Source of the DNA: Vulcanimicrobiota bacterium
GTDB lineage: Bacteria; Vulcanimicrobiota; Vulcanimicrobiia; Vulcanimicrobiales; Vulcanimicrobiaceae
Reading direction: 5' to 3'
Assembly: GCA_027459645.1 (NCBI GenBank)
Contig: DAIDHQ010000030.1
Span: 62,001-126,000 of the forward strand
Length of the DNA stretch: 64,000 bases
Shown: one piece after another, positions 26,161 to 35,614 of the stretch
Position numbering within the stretch: position 1 is the stretch's first letter
Layout of the letters: the number at the start of each line of letters is the position of its first letter
The notes under the pieces: generated by a model
The model's database searches: none
What the model was told of the DNA's origin: nothing
What the model saw: only the letters and a program-made list of their open reading frames with translations
Program-made: the position numbers and the translations under genes

Positions 26161-27575
26161 CGACGCGCGAACTCGCTGCCGGCGTGGTAATGACCGGTTT
26201 CGAAGGAACCACGACGGGCGACGCGCGTGCGCTGCTGGCAAGTGCGCCGTTCGCGGGCTTTATTCTCTTCGCGCGTAACGTCGAATCGCTCGCGCAAGCG
26301 CGTGCGCTGACCGACGAACTTCGAGCCCTGAGCGAGACGGCGCCGTTGATCGCGATCGATCAAGAGGGCGGCCGCGTCGCGCGCATTCGCGACGGCGTAA
26401 CCGAGATTCCATCGATGATGGCCCTGGGAGCAACGCGCTCGCCGGAGCTTGGGCGGGCGGCCGGAGAACAACTTGCCTTCGACCTGCGACGCGCCGGCTT
26501 CAATATCGATTTTGCCCCGGTGCTCGATCTGGCGCTGCAGCGCGGAAACATCGTTATCGGCACTCGTGCGTTCGGATCGGCGCCGAAACTCGTTGCGGAT
26601 CTTGGAGGAGCGGTCGCGTCGGGGATGCGTACCGGCGGCATTGCATCGTGCGGAAAACACTTTCCGGGCCACGGCGCGACGTCGGTCGATTCCCACGAAG
26701 CGCTGCCGCGCCTCGAGGTGGACGAGCGCACGATGATGGAACGCGACTTCGTGCCGTTCGCGCGCAACGTCGACGTCGTATCTTCGATGATGGTCGCGCA
26801 CGTCGTCGTGCCGGACCTCGATCCCGAACTCCCCGCTTCGATCTCGCCGCGCATTTTAACCGGGCTCCTTCGCGACACGATGCATTACGACGGCGTATGC
26901 TTTACCGACTGCATGCAGATGGAGGCGATTGCGGGCGGAATAGGTTCGGTCGAAGGCGTCGCCGCCGCCATTGCTGCAGGCGCCGACTGCGCGATCATCA
27001 GCGACGATCCGGCGCTCGCGCTGCGTGCCGTCGATCATCTCGTTACGCGGGTCGAGCGCGGCGAGTTGTCCCTGGAGCGACTGCGCGAAGCGCATGCGCG
27101 CGTCAAGCGTTTGCGTGCATCGCTGGGCGCCCCTTTGCCGTTCGATGCGCAGCCGCCGCATCCGTCGATCGGACGCGAAATCGCGCGCCGCGCCGTGACG
27201 CTCGTGCGCGGCACGGCGCATGCCGATGCAACCGCGTGCGCGGTCGTGTCATTTGCGCCGCAGGGGCGCCTGACCGCCCAAGTCGCCGCGCTCGTAAACG
27301 CAGACGCATCGGCGCCCGAACCGCGTCGCCGTACCATCGTCCTTTCGTACCGAGCCCATCTCGATTCCGGCCAGCAGCGCGCGATCGAAGCGATGCTTGC
27401 CGAGCGGCCCGATACGATCGTCGTTTCGACCGCCGAACCGTACGACGTCACGCTCTTTCCGCAAGCGCGTCACTTGCTCGCCTGTTACGGTGACGGGGAC
27501 GCAAGCATGGCGGGCCTAGCCGACGTGCTCTTTAGCGCCCATCCCGCGGAGGGACGGATGCCCGTTGATCTCTGA
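26157..27575 (+). CDS. nagZ: Beta-N-acetylhexosaminidase (GH3)
   Basis: 472 residues. Removes GlcNAc from GlcNAc-(anhydro)MurNAc muropeptides. GH3 markers: LIAIDQEGGRVARI, SCGKHFPGHGATSVDSHEALP with the catalytic His/Asp loop of the NagZ type, and nucleophile Asp251 in VCFTDCMQM. There is no signal peptide, so it works in the cytoplasm as in Gram-negative recycling. The final ~130 residues form a second domain beyond the ~340-residue barrel, as in longer NagZ/YbbD relatives. It overlaps the ATPase gene by 4 bp and the serine hydrolase gene by 11 bp. Confidence 0.92.
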   Translation: MTTRELAAGVVMTGFEGTTTGDARALLASAPFAGFILFARNVESLAQARALTDELRALSETAPLIAIDQEGGRVARIRDGVTEIPSMMALGATRSPELGRAAGEQLAFDLRRAGFNIDFAPVLDLALQRGNIVIGTRAFGSAPKLVADLGGAVASGMRTGGIASCGKHFPGHGATSVDSHEALPRLEVDERTMMERDFVPFARNVDVVSSMMVAHVVVPDLDPELPASISPRILTGLLRDTMHYDGVCFTDCMQMEAIAGGIGSVEGVAAAIAAGADCAIISDDPALALRAVDHLVTRVERGELSLERLREAHARVKRLRASLGAPLPFDAQPPHPSIGREIARRAVTLVRGTAHADATACAVVSFAPQGRLTAQVAALVNADASAPEPRRRTIVLSYRAHLDSGQQRAIEAMLAERPDTIVVSTAEPYDVTLFPQARHLLACYGDGDASMAGLADVLFSAHPAEGRMPVDL

Positions 27576-28578
27576 GCTCCTTCGCGACGCGGAGCGAACC
27601 TGGTGCACCGCCGCCGTGGCACGCATCCAACGCCGCGGACGCCTGGTGTGGGAAGGCGCGTTCGGCACGACGCGCGACGACGAATTTGCGCAGCCGGTCT
27701 TTGTCGACACGCGTTTCGATCTCGCATCGATTACGAAAATCGTCGTCTCCACGCTCGCGCTCGCCCTGGTCTCACAGGGACGCATCGAGCTCGACGAACC
27801 GCTCCTTGCATGGATTCCAGAGTGGCGGGGAAGCGCGCATGCGCCGATTACGCTGCGCATGCTCCTCGCGCACACCTCGGGAATGAATTCCGGCGCGGAT
27901 TATCGCACGCTCTTCGATCGTAACGTCGAACACTTTGCGCTCACGCGCGAGCTCATTGCAACTCCGGGCGAGCGCGTCATCTACAGCGATCTCGGGATGA
28001 TCGCGCTCGGCGTCTTTCTAGAACGCATTCAAGGCCGCTCGCTGCCCGCACAGGTGGCGGCGCTCGAGCGTCCCAGCCTCCAATTCGTGCCGTCGCAAAC
28101 GGAGCGTAGCCGCATTCCCGCGACCGAAGACGACGGCTGGCGCGGCCGCGTGCAGGGCGTCGTGCACGACGAGAAGGCGTACTTGATGAACGGCATCGCC
28201 GGTCACGCCGGACTCTTCGGAACGGCTGCCGACGTTGCATGGCTTGCCGAAGGATATCTCGCCGCGCTCTACGCGCGCCCGCACGCGCTTTTGCCCGAAA
28301 CGCTCGCGCGCGAGGCGGTGCGCGAGGCCGCGTACGATCCGGTATTGCGCCGTGGACTCGGATGGGCGTTGAAGACGAGCGACGACAACTCGTGCGGACG
28401 ATGGTTTTCGATGGAGAGCTTCGGCCACACCGGATTTACGGGTACCTGCGTGTGGGCCGATCCGGTTCGCGATCTCACCGGCGTCCTGCTGACGAACACC
28501 GTCTACTTCGGACGCATCGATTCCCGCCCGTTGCGAGCGGCGTTTTTCGAAGCACTCGTCGAACGCTACGGCCGATGA
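27565..28578 (+). CDS. Beta-lactamase-fold serine hydrolase, AmiE-like
   Basis: 337 residues from TTG 27565, which lies inside the end of nagZ. Class C/penicillin-binding fold: SITK (nucleophile Ser and Lys) at about residue 54, YSDLG in place of YxN, and HTGFTG as the KTG-like element. No signal peptide. In Bacillus subtilis a protein of this fold (AmiE/YbbE), encoded beside NagZ, cleaves the MurNAc-L-Ala amide. The same neighbourhood makes that role likely here, in the cytoplasm. A D-amino-peptidase or esterase is the alternative. Confidence 0.78.
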   Translation: MISELLRDAERTWCTAAVARIQRRGRLVWEGAFGTTRDDEFAQPVFVDTRFDLASITKIVVSTLALALVSQGRIELDEPLLAWIPEWRGSAHAPITLRMLLAHTSGMNSGADYRTLFDRNVEHFALTRELIATPGERVIYSDLGMIALGVFLERIQGRSLPAQVAALERPSLQFVPSQTERSRIPATEDDGWRGRVQGVVHDEKAYLMNGIAGHAGLFGTAADVAWLAEGYLAALYARPHALLPETLAREAVREAAYDPVLRRGLGWALKTSDDNSCGRWFSMESFGHTGFTGTCVWADPVRDLTGVLLTNTVYFGRIDSRPLRAAFFEALVERYGR

Positions 28579-29726
28579 TTGCTATCGGGTTGATGAGCGG
28601 GACGTCGCTCGACGGCATCGATGCCGCCCTCGTGCGGCTCGAGCCCGACGCCGGCACCTATACCTTCGAACTGCTCGCGTTCGTCACGCAGCCGTTTTCT
28701 GACACGCTTTCGGCATCGCTGCGTGCCGTGTTGCCTCCGCACGTGACGGACGCTCGAGCGGTGGCCGAACTCAATCGCGAGCTCGGGCTCGCCTTTGCGC
28801 GCGCGGCGCGCGTCGTCGCGGGGGCGCTTCCGATCGACTACGTCGCCTGTCACGGTCAGACGGTCTTTCACGACGGCGCTGGTCACGTGACGCTGCAATT
28901 GGGCGATCCGTTCGTGTTGCGCGAAGCACTCAACGCTACGGTCTGCTTCGATTTTCGCAGCGCCGATTGCGCGGCGGGCGGACACGGTGCACCGCTCGTG
29001 CCGTATGTCGATGCGCTGCTGCTCGGTTCGCCAGAGGAAGATCGCATCGCCGTAAACCTCGGCGGCATCGCGAATCTCACCGCGCTTCCGAAGAATAGTA
29101 ACGGCAACGACGTGGTCGGCTTCGATTGCGGCCCGGGCGTAATGCTCGTCGACGCCGTCGTCAACCGCCGCACCAACGGCGAGATGTCGATGGACTTCGA
29201 CGGTCTCTTCGCCGCCGCCGGCGCGATAGACGAAGTGCTTCTCGAGGCGATGCTCGCCGATCCGTACTTCTCGCTCGCGCCGCCGAAATCGACGGGCCGT
29301 GAATATTTCGGCGAGCCTTTTCTCGCGCAGCACGGCGCGGCGCTCGAGCGGTTATCGGTCGAGGACGCAGCGGCGACGCTGACGGAGCTGACGGCGCGAA
29401 CGGTGGCACGCGCGATCGACTCCGTGGGCATGAAACGCGCGCGCATTTTGTGCAGCGGCGGCGGCGCGCGCAACCCGGCGATGCTGGGGCGAATTGGAGC
29501 GCTCTTGCCGCACGCCTCGGTTGAAACGACCGATTGCCTGGGCATGCCGGCGGATGCAAAGGAGGCCATTGCCTTTGCGGTCCTCGGATACGAAACCCTT
29601 CGCGAGCGCGCCGCAAACGTGCCGCGCGTCACCGGAGCGGCCCGCGCCGTTCCACTCGGAGCAATTGCGCCGCACGGATTGGCGGCGCTCCTCGCAGAAG
29701 TCGAGTCCGAATGTCAGTCATCGTAG
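28575..29726 (+). CDS. anmK: Anhydro-N-acetylmuramic acid kinase
   Basis: 383 residues from ATG 28575 (ATGA overlap with the serine hydrolase). Converts 1,6-anhydroMurNAc to MurNAc 6-phosphate. Family motifs are IGLMSGTSLDGIDAAL, ACHGQTVFHD, VNLGGIANLT, VGFDCGPGVMLVDAV and CSGGGARNP, and length is typical. Presence of AnmK implies that anhydro-muropeptides, products of lytic transglycosylases, are recovered. Confidence 0.95.
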   Translation: MIAIGLMSGTSLDGIDAALVRLEPDAGTYTFELLAFVTQPFSDTLSASLRAVLPPHVTDARAVAELNRELGLAFARAARVVAGALPIDYVACHGQTVFHDGAGHVTLQLGDPFVLREALNATVCFDFRSADCAAGGHGAPLVPYVDALLLGSPEEDRIAVNLGGIANLTALPKNSNGNDVVGFDCGPGVMLVDAVVNRRTNGEMSMDFDGLFAAAGAIDEVLLEAMLADPYFSLAPPKSTGREYFGEPFLAQHGAALERLSVEDAAATLTELTARTVARAIDSVGMKRARILCSGGGARNPAMLGRIGALLPHASVETTDCLGMPADAKEAIAFAVLGYETLRERAANVPRVTGAARAVPLGAIAPHGLAALLAEVESECQSS

Positions 29727-30607
29727 GCGTCGACGCAGGCGGAACCTCGACACGCATCGTGGCCGAGCGCGACGGCAACCTCGTGGGCCGGTTCGACGCC
29801 GCGGCTGCGAACGTGCGCCGGTTGGGCGTCGATGAAGCCGCGTCGATCATCGCGCGCGGAATCGAAAGCGCGCTCGGCGGAGCGCTGCCCGACGCCGTCA
29901 TGGTGGGGGCGGCCGGTGCCGGCAGCGCGCACGTGTCGTCGGCATTGCGAGCCGCGCTTCAAACGTATCTTCCCGGCGCGCGCATCGCCGTCGATGCGGA
30001 TGCATTTATTGCGCTGCGCGCGGGCGTTGCCGAAGGCGACGGTATCGTGTTAATCGCGGGCACCGGTTCGCTCGCCCTCGCCGTGAGCGGGACGCAGCGC
30101 GTTCGCGCCGGCGGTCACGGCTATGTGCTCGACGACGCGGGTTCCGGCGCCGCGATCGGCGCGGCCGCCGTTCGAGCGCTTCTGCGAATGTACGACGGCC
30201 GGCAGCCTGCGAGCGAAATGCTGGAGGCACTCGCGCAGAATCTTCATGCGGCGTCGATCGACGACGTGCACGACGCGATCTACGGTGAGGACGATCCCGT
30301 GCGCACGCTCGCGGCGCTTGCGCCGCTCGTCATCGAGGCGGCCTCGCGCGGCGACCGCGTCGCGACGCGCATCGTTCAAGGCGCGGCGCTCGATCTCGCC
30401 GAGATGGTGCGCACCGTCGCGCGGCGGGCGAAGCTCGATGCGAACGACGCAAAGATTGTGTTCGCGGGTGGCTTGCTGCGCGAAAACTCCTTGCTGAGTT
30501 ATTTGATCGAAACCCGCATCGCAAACGAACTGCCGCACGCGCACGTACGCAAAGGTCTGGATCCGGCCGACGGCGCGCTCGCGCTCGCGCGCGGATTGTT
30601 GTCGTGA
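29711..30607 (+). CDS. BadF/BcrA-type amino-sugar kinase (GlcNAc/MurNAc kinase)
   Basis: 298 residues from ATG 29711, overlapping anmK by 16 bp. ASKHA-fold kinase: phosphate-1 GVDAGGTSTRIVAE, phosphate-2 LIAGTGSLALAV, adenosine/hinge FAGGLLREN. Members of this branch phosphorylate GlcNAc, and the clostridial MurK phosphorylates both GlcNAc and MurNAc at O6. Placement between anmK and murQ supports feeding GlcNAc-6-P and MurNAc-6-P to recycling. Which sugar it prefers is not visible. Confidence 0.85.
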   Translation: MSVIVGVDAGGTSTRIVAERDGNLVGRFDAAAANVRRLGVDEAASIIARGIESALGGALPDAVMVGAAGAGSAHVSSALRAALQTYLPGARIAVDADAFIALRAGVAEGDGIVLIAGTGSLALAVSGTQRVRAGGHGYVLDDAGSGAAIGAAAVRALLRMYDGRQPASEMLEALAQNLHAASIDDVHDAIYGEDDPVRTLAALAPLVIEAASRGDRVATRIVQGAALDLAEMVRTVARRAKLDANDAKIVFAGGLLRENSLLSYLIETRIANELPHAHVRKGLDPADGALALARGLLS

Positions 30608-31485
30608 ACGGCGATCTGCCCGAAACGGAAGCGCGCAACGACGCCCATCGCGTCCTCGATACGCTCGATACCCGTGCGCTCGTAGAAACGCTCGCCGGCG
30701 ACCAGCGCCGCGCGGCGGATGCCGTCGTTGAAGCCGCACCGGCGATTGCTCGTGCCGTGGATGGAATCGCCGAGCGGCTTCGGCGCGGCGGACGCCTGCA
30801 TTACGCGGGCGCTGGGACGAGCGGACGCCTTGGCGTGCTCGATGCCTCCGAGATGCCGCCGACCTTCGGCGTCGCGCCGGAACTGGTGAACGGCCACATC
30901 GCCGGTGGCGACGCGGCATTGCGCCGCTCGGTTGAAGGCGCCGAAGATCAGGCGGAAGCGGGCGCATCGCTCGGAGAGTCACTGCGCGCGGACGACGTGC
31001 TCATCGGCATCTCCGCCAGCGGCGGCGCCGCGTATGTCGTAGGTGCGGTGGAACGCGCGCGTGCGGCCGGTGCTTTGACCGTCGCGATCGTCAACAGCAG
31101 CGGTTCGCGACTCGGTGCCGCGGCGGAGATGGAGATCGTCCTGCGTACGGGACCCGAAGCCTTGACCGGTTCGACGCGATTAAAGGCCGGGACGTCGCAG
31201 AAGATCGCGCTCAACGCCATCTCGACCGCCGTGATGGTCAAGCTCGGGAAAGTCTACGAGAACCTCATGGTCGACGTCGTCGCGAGCAACGTGAAGCTGC
31301 GTGCGCGCGCGTGTCGCCTGGTGCAGACGTTGACCGGTGTGGATGCGACCGGCGCGCAGGCGCTGCTGGATGCCGCCGGTGGTTCGGTCAAGGTGGCTGC
31401 GGTGATGCACGCACGCGGTGTCGATGCGCCGCAAGCACGCGCGTTGCTCGAACGCGAGCACGGGTTTCTGCGGCCGCTGTTGTGA
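30604..31485 (+). CDS. murQ: N-acetylmuramic acid 6-phosphate etherase
   Basis: 293 residues from GTG 30604 (GTGA overlap). A SIS-domain lyase that splits the D-lactyl ether of MurNAc-6-P to give GlcNAc-6-P. Motifs: YAGAGTSGRLGVLDASEMPPTF, ISASGGAAYVVGA, TGSTRLKAGTSQKIALN. The N-terminal ...LPETEARNDA is a form of the family's TExRN start. It completes the pathway begun by NagZ, amidase, AnmK and the amino-sugar kinase. Confidence 0.95.
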   Translation: MNGDLPETEARNDAHRVLDTLDTRALVETLAGDQRRAADAVVEAAPAIARAVDGIAERLRRGGRLHYAGAGTSGRLGVLDASEMPPTFGVAPELVNGHIAGGDAALRRSVEGAEDQAEAGASLGESLRADDVLIGISASGGAAYVVGAVERARAAGALTVAIVNSSGSRLGAAAEMEIVLRTGPEALTGSTRLKAGTSQKIALNAISTAVMVKLGKVYENLMVDVVASNVKLRARACRLVQTLTGVDATGAQALLDAAGGSVKVAAVMHARGVDAPQARALLEREHGFLRPLL

Positions 31486-32999
31486 AGTTTTTGATCGCTT
31501 TGGTGATGGCGGCGCACATCATGCTGGTGCCGCTCGACGATCGTCCGGTCACCTATCAGCTGCCCCGCTTGCTCGGAAGAATCGCGGGCGTCGACGTCGT
31601 GACGCCGCCGCATGCGCTTTTAGGCAACTATCTGCGGTTCGGGGATCCCGACGCCATCGTCGCATGGTTGAATTCGAGCAAGCCGGCAACGTCGTACGTG
31701 ATCTCGAGCGACATGCTGGTCTACGGCGGACTCGTCGCATCGCGCGTGCCCGGCGTCACCTATGATACCGCGGACCTTCGCCTGCGCGAGTTCGCGACGC
31801 TGCAGCGGCGTTCGCCGGGCGCGTGGATCGGTGCGTTCGGCACGATCATGCGCTTGGCGCCGACCGGCGTTCCGGCGCTGGGCGACGCCGCGCACTTCTT
31901 TGCAGCCTATCCCGCATGGACGTATCTTCAAGATTACGCGAACCTGCACGATCCGCCGCTTCCACGAGAAGAAGCGCGCGCGCAGAAGCTCGCCGCGCTT
32001 GCGGGCCCGCAACTGCTGCAGGCATATCTGCAGACGCGCTACCGCGATTACGCGGTCGATCATCTGTTGATCGCGCGCACCGCGCAGGGCCGCGTCGACC
32101 GGCTGGTGCTGGGGCAAGACGATGCAAAACCGTACGGCTTGCACGTCAAGGAATTGCATGCGCTGCAGGCCTTCGTCGAAGAACGCGGCGTTTCGTCGCG
32201 CGTCGCGATCGAACCCGGCGCCGACGAATTGGGCATGGCCTTTGTCGCGAGGGCGCTCGCTCGGCAAGCCCGCTGGCGCCCCCGGATCGAGGTGCGGTAT
32301 TCGCGTCCCGACGGCGGGACGTATCAAGATCCGCTCGAGTTCGCGCCGCTCGACGTCACGGTCGATAGTTTGATCCGTCTCTGCCGCGGCAAACGCGTCG
32401 AGCGCAATCCGGATTTCGTGCTCTACGTGCGCGTACCAAAGACGAACGCCGCTACCGACGACGCACTCGTCGCCGCCATGCGCGCAGACGTCGCGCGTGC
32501 GGTTCCGGTTTCGTTCGCGGACCTAAGCTTCGAAGAGAGCTACGCCGATCAAGGCGCGTTTGCGCGGCGCCTGCTGCAGAGCGGGCTTGCCGGACATTTG
32601 GAGGCATACGCCTCGTGGAATACGGGCGCGAACACGATTGGAACGGCGCTAGCCGAGGCGATTGCCGCCGGCGCGGGGCGCCGCTTGCACACTTATGACG
32701 CGCTCGCCCACCGGACGTTTACCTTCATGCGCTTCGTCGACGACGTCGATTTTCACGTGCGGGTTCGCCCCGACCTCAACGCTTGGCTGAACGCCCAGGG
32801 CGTCACCGATCATACTTATCTGCTGCCGGCGGTCGCGGCACAAACCGCCGCCCGCAATCGTGACGAGCTGTGGAACGATGCCGTGGCGACGCTGGCGCAG
32901 CTCTATCCGGGGTACCACATCGCCTCGATGCGGATCACGCTGCCCTGGGACCGTACGTTCGAAACCAGGATCGACACGGCAATCGCACCAAACCTCTGA
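31482..32999 (+). CDS. DUF4127 protein
   Basis: 505 residues from GTG 31482, with GTGA overlap to murQ, so it is translationally coupled to peptidoglycan recycling. The family signature is at the N-terminus (IMLVPLDDRPVTYQLPRLLG), preceded by a short hydrophobic stretch that may be a signal peptide. Conserved Asp, Glu and His segments follow (YVISSDMLVYGGLVASR, EPGADELGMAF, YASWNTGANTIGTALAEA). The family has no assigned function. The acidic/His pattern would suit a hydrolase or metal enzyme, but that is only a guess. It is 2 bp upstream of the protease gene. Confidence 0.85.
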   Translation: MKFLIALVMAAHIMLVPLDDRPVTYQLPRLLGRIAGVDVVTPPHALLGNYLRFGDPDAIVAWLNSSKPATSYVISSDMLVYGGLVASRVPGVTYDTADLRLREFATLQRRSPGAWIGAFGTIMRLAPTGVPALGDAAHFFAAYPAWTYLQDYANLHDPPLPREEARAQKLAALAGPQLLQAYLQTRYRDYAVDHLLIARTAQGRVDRLVLGQDDAKPYGLHVKELHALQAFVEERGVSSRVAIEPGADELGMAFVARALARQARWRPRIEVRYSRPDGGTYQDPLEFAPLDVTVDSLIRLCRGKRVERNPDFVLYVRVPKTNAATDDALVAAMRADVARAVPVSFADLSFEESYADQGAFARRLLQSGLAGHLEAYASWNTGANTIGTALAEAIAAGAGRRLHTYDALAHRTFTFMRFVDDVDFHVRVRPDLNAWLNAQGVTDHTYLLPAVAAQTAARNRDELWNDAVATLAQLYPGYHIASMRITLPWDRTFETRIDTAIAPNL

Positions 33000-33001
33000 C
33001 G

Positions 33002-35497
33002 ATGCTGCTACGCTCGTTTTTTGTCGCGCTCGCGTCATGTGCGGCGCTGATCTTTTGTTATAGTACCGCGTCCGCGCAGACCCCCGCGCCGTACGCCACT
33101 TTTGCCGCAGGCGCTCAGGCGCAGCACGGCCTCTTCACGATCCTCCGGAAGAACGGGCACGTCTATCTCGACGTGCAAGACGGTCAGTTAAACACCGACT
33201 ATCTCGAGACGATCGTGCCCGGCAACGGCATGGGCGGAAACTTTATCGTCTGGGGCAACACCGACCACCTGCCGGCGATGCTCGTGCGCTTCGAACGCGC
33301 CGGCGACGGCATTGCCATCGTCTGGCCGAACTCGTCGTTCATTTCGCCGGGCGGCGCACCGGGCCGTCTCGCAGTTCATTACAATTTTCCGCAGTCGGTC
33401 GTCGGCGTCGGAAAGATCGTCGCGCAGGGAGACGGACACATCGTTTTCGACGCGTCGCCGCTCTTCGACGACGTCCTCGATTTGGATCACATCATCAACG
33501 GATCGCTGAACACCAAACCGTTGACGGCCTACCATCTGGATAAAACGCGCACCTATTTCGGAAAGACGAAAGCCTTCCCGGAGAATGTCGTCATCGACGT
33601 CAAGCAACTGTGGGCGACCAATGCGCCACACATCGCGCCCGACACGGCGCCGGACGCGCGCAGCGTCCAGATGAACGTCGTCTATAATTTCGCACAGCTT
33701 CCCCACGACAACTACCGGCCGCGATATGCCGACGACCGCGTCGGGCTCTACGACGCGATCTACATGGATTTCTCGCCGTCGACCGATATGGCGCCGGATC
33801 GCTACCGCCGTTATCTGGTGCGCTGGAATTTCGCGCCCGCGGATCCCACGCGCCCGTCGAAGGCGACGCATCCGATGGTCTTTTACATGAGCAATACCGT
33901 GCCGGTGCAGTTCCGCCCGCAGATCGCGGCCGCCGTGTTGAAGTGGAACGCCGCGCTCGCGAAGATCGGCATTCTCGACGCGATTCAAGTCAAGCCGCAG
34001 CCGAACGATCCGAACTGGGATCCGGACGACATCCGGTACAACGTGTTGCGGTGGGTGACCGAACAGCGCCCGAGCTTCGGAGCCGATTCGCAGACGCTCT
34101 TCGATCCGCGAACGGGTGAAGAGTTTCGCACGGGAATCCTGATCTCGGCCGAAGTGCCCGGCGCCGCGGCAAACACCTGGCGTTACGTCGTCGATCCCGT
34201 TCGCTACGGCCGCAATACCGATCCCGTGCCGCAATCGTTCGTCGCCGATACGTGGCTCGCAACGATCATGCACGAAACCGGCCACAATCTCGGGATGCAG
34301 CACAACTTCATCGGCCACGACGCCTATACCGCACGAGAGCTGCAGAGCCGGGCCTTCACCAAGAAGTACGGCGTTGCATCGACGGTGATGGAGTATGCCC
34401 CGCTCAACATTTGGCCGAAGGGGACGCCGCAGGGAACCTATCACCAAACGGTGCTCGGGCCCTACGATTATTACGCGATGAAATACGCGTATGCGTATAT
34501 TCCGAACGCGCCGACACCCGAAGCGGAACTGCCCACGCTCGAACGCTGGGCGTCGGCGTGGTCGAATCCGCGCTACCGCTACGCCTCGGACGAAGACGTA
34601 TCGTGGTACGACGGCCACGCAGCCGATCCGCGCGTCGAACAAGGCGAGCTCACGAACGATCAACTCGACTGGACGGCCGTGCAACTCAAGATCGATCGCA
34701 ACCTGATGGATCGCAGCGTGCAGTTGTTGCCGCATGCGGGCGGTGCGTATGAAGAGGCGACCGACATGTTCCGGCGCGCCTTCGGATCGTATCTGTTGCT
34801 CGCCGGTAAGACGGCCCATTGGATTGGCGGACAATATCTCTCGCGCGCGCATCGCGGCGATCCCGGCGCGAAGCCGCCGATCGTTCCCGTTCCGCTTGCG
34901 AAACAGCAACAAGCCTTTTCGATTCTCACTGCCTATCTCTTCGACGACCGCTATTTAAACGTGGCGCCGTCGGTGCTCGACAAGCTGGGCTATTCGGAAT
35001 GGGCGGGTTACGGCTACGTCGGATGGGAGAATTACGGGAACTTGCCGGTGTGGGCGTACGATCCACCGCACCGGCACGATTTCCCGTACGCGCAGAGCGT
35101 GTTGCGCGCGCAGCATAATGCGATCGCGTTTATGTTCTCGCCGAGCACGCTCTCGCGTTTGGAGCAGAACCCGATGGAGTCGCAAGGCCCGACGCTCACG
35201 ATCGCGCGGCTCTTTTCGATGATGCATGCGGCGGTCTTCCGGGAACTCACCGATCGTTCGCACGGCATCTCGTTGCTTCGCCGGAACTTGCAGTTCGACT
35301 ATGAAACGACGCTCGTGCAACTTGCGACGGCGCCGAAAGCCGGCACGCCCGACGATGCGAAGGCGCTCGCGCGGGCCGAACTCGCGCGCGTGCAGTCGCA
35401 GGCGCAATCCAAACTGCGCGGCGGCAATCTCGACGAGGCGATGCGCGCGCATCTCGGCATGCTCGCCGCCGTTGCCGCCAAGGCGCTAAAACCCTAG
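33002..35497 (+). CDS. Secreted zinc metalloprotease (DUF5117-type, metzincin-like)
   Basis: 831 residues from ATG 33002 with a signal peptide ending near TASAQT. The zinc site HETGHNLGMQH (His424, Glu425, His428, His434) is the extended metzincin form, with a following Met-turn VMEYAP near residue 463. The ~400 N-terminal residues match the DUF5118/DUF5117 pro-region and barrel seen in large exported metalloproteases; the C-terminal 350 are helical. It is encoded directly after the recycling genes but acts outside the cytoplasm. Whether it works on cell-wall peptides or other proteins is open. Confidence 0.88.
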   Translation: MLLRSFFVALASCAALIFCYSTASAQTPAPYATFAAGAQAQHGLFTILRKNGHVYLDVQDGQLNTDYLETIVPGNGMGGNFIVWGNTDHLPAMLVRFERAGDGIAIVWPNSSFISPGGAPGRLAVHYNFPQSVVGVGKIVAQGDGHIVFDASPLFDDVLDLDHIINGSLNTKPLTAYHLDKTRTYFGKTKAFPENVVIDVKQLWATNAPHIAPDTAPDARSVQMNVVYNFAQLPHDNYRPRYADDRVGLYDAIYMDFSPSTDMAPDRYRRYLVRWNFAPADPTRPSKATHPMVFYMSNTVPVQFRPQIAAAVLKWNAALAKIGILDAIQVKPQPNDPNWDPDDIRYNVLRWVTEQRPSFGADSQTLFDPRTGEEFRTGILISAEVPGAAANTWRYVVDPVRYGRNTDPVPQSFVADTWLATIMHETGHNLGMQHNFIGHDAYTARELQSRAFTKKYGVASTVMEYAPLNIWPKGTPQGTYHQTVLGPYDYYAMKYAYAYIPNAPTPEAELPTLERWASAWSNPRYRYASDEDVSWYDGHAADPRVEQGELTNDQLDWTAVQLKIDRNLMDRSVQLLPHAGGAYEEATDMFRRAFGSYLLLAGKTAHWIGGQYLSRAHRGDPGAKPPIVPVPLAKQQQAFSILTAYLFDDRYLNVAPSVLDKLGYSEWAGYGYVGWENYGNLPVWAYDPPHRHDFPYAQSVLRAQHNAIAFMFSPSTLSRLEQNPMESQGPTLTIARLFSMMHAAVFRELTDRSHGISLLRRNLQFDYETTLVQLATAPKAGTPDDAKALARAELARVQSQAQSKLRGGNLDEAMRAHLGMLAAVAAKALKP

Positions 35498-35614
35498 CTC
35501 CAACGGGCGCCGGGACATTTCGCCTACCGTCCGGTAGACGCGATATGCCCCGGCGTTCGTGAGTTCGCCCTCGCTATCGCCGATCAGGGTTCCGTCGAGA
35601 TCGAAGGCTGGCAT
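35486..35614 (-). CDS. Possible 42-residue protein after the epimerase
   Basis: A short ATG-initiated frame on the minus strand overlapping the end of the epimerase gene by 31 bp and, convergently, the end of the metalloprotease gene by 12 bp. The peptide ([19 protein letters not shown]..., then AGAYRVYRTVGEM) has ordinary composition and codon use for this genome. It looks protein-like, but I recognise no family. It could be a real small protein or a relic of a longer gene. Confidence 0.35.
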   Translation of the reverse strand: MPAFDLDGTLIGDSEGELTNAGAYRVYRTVGEMSRRPLELGF

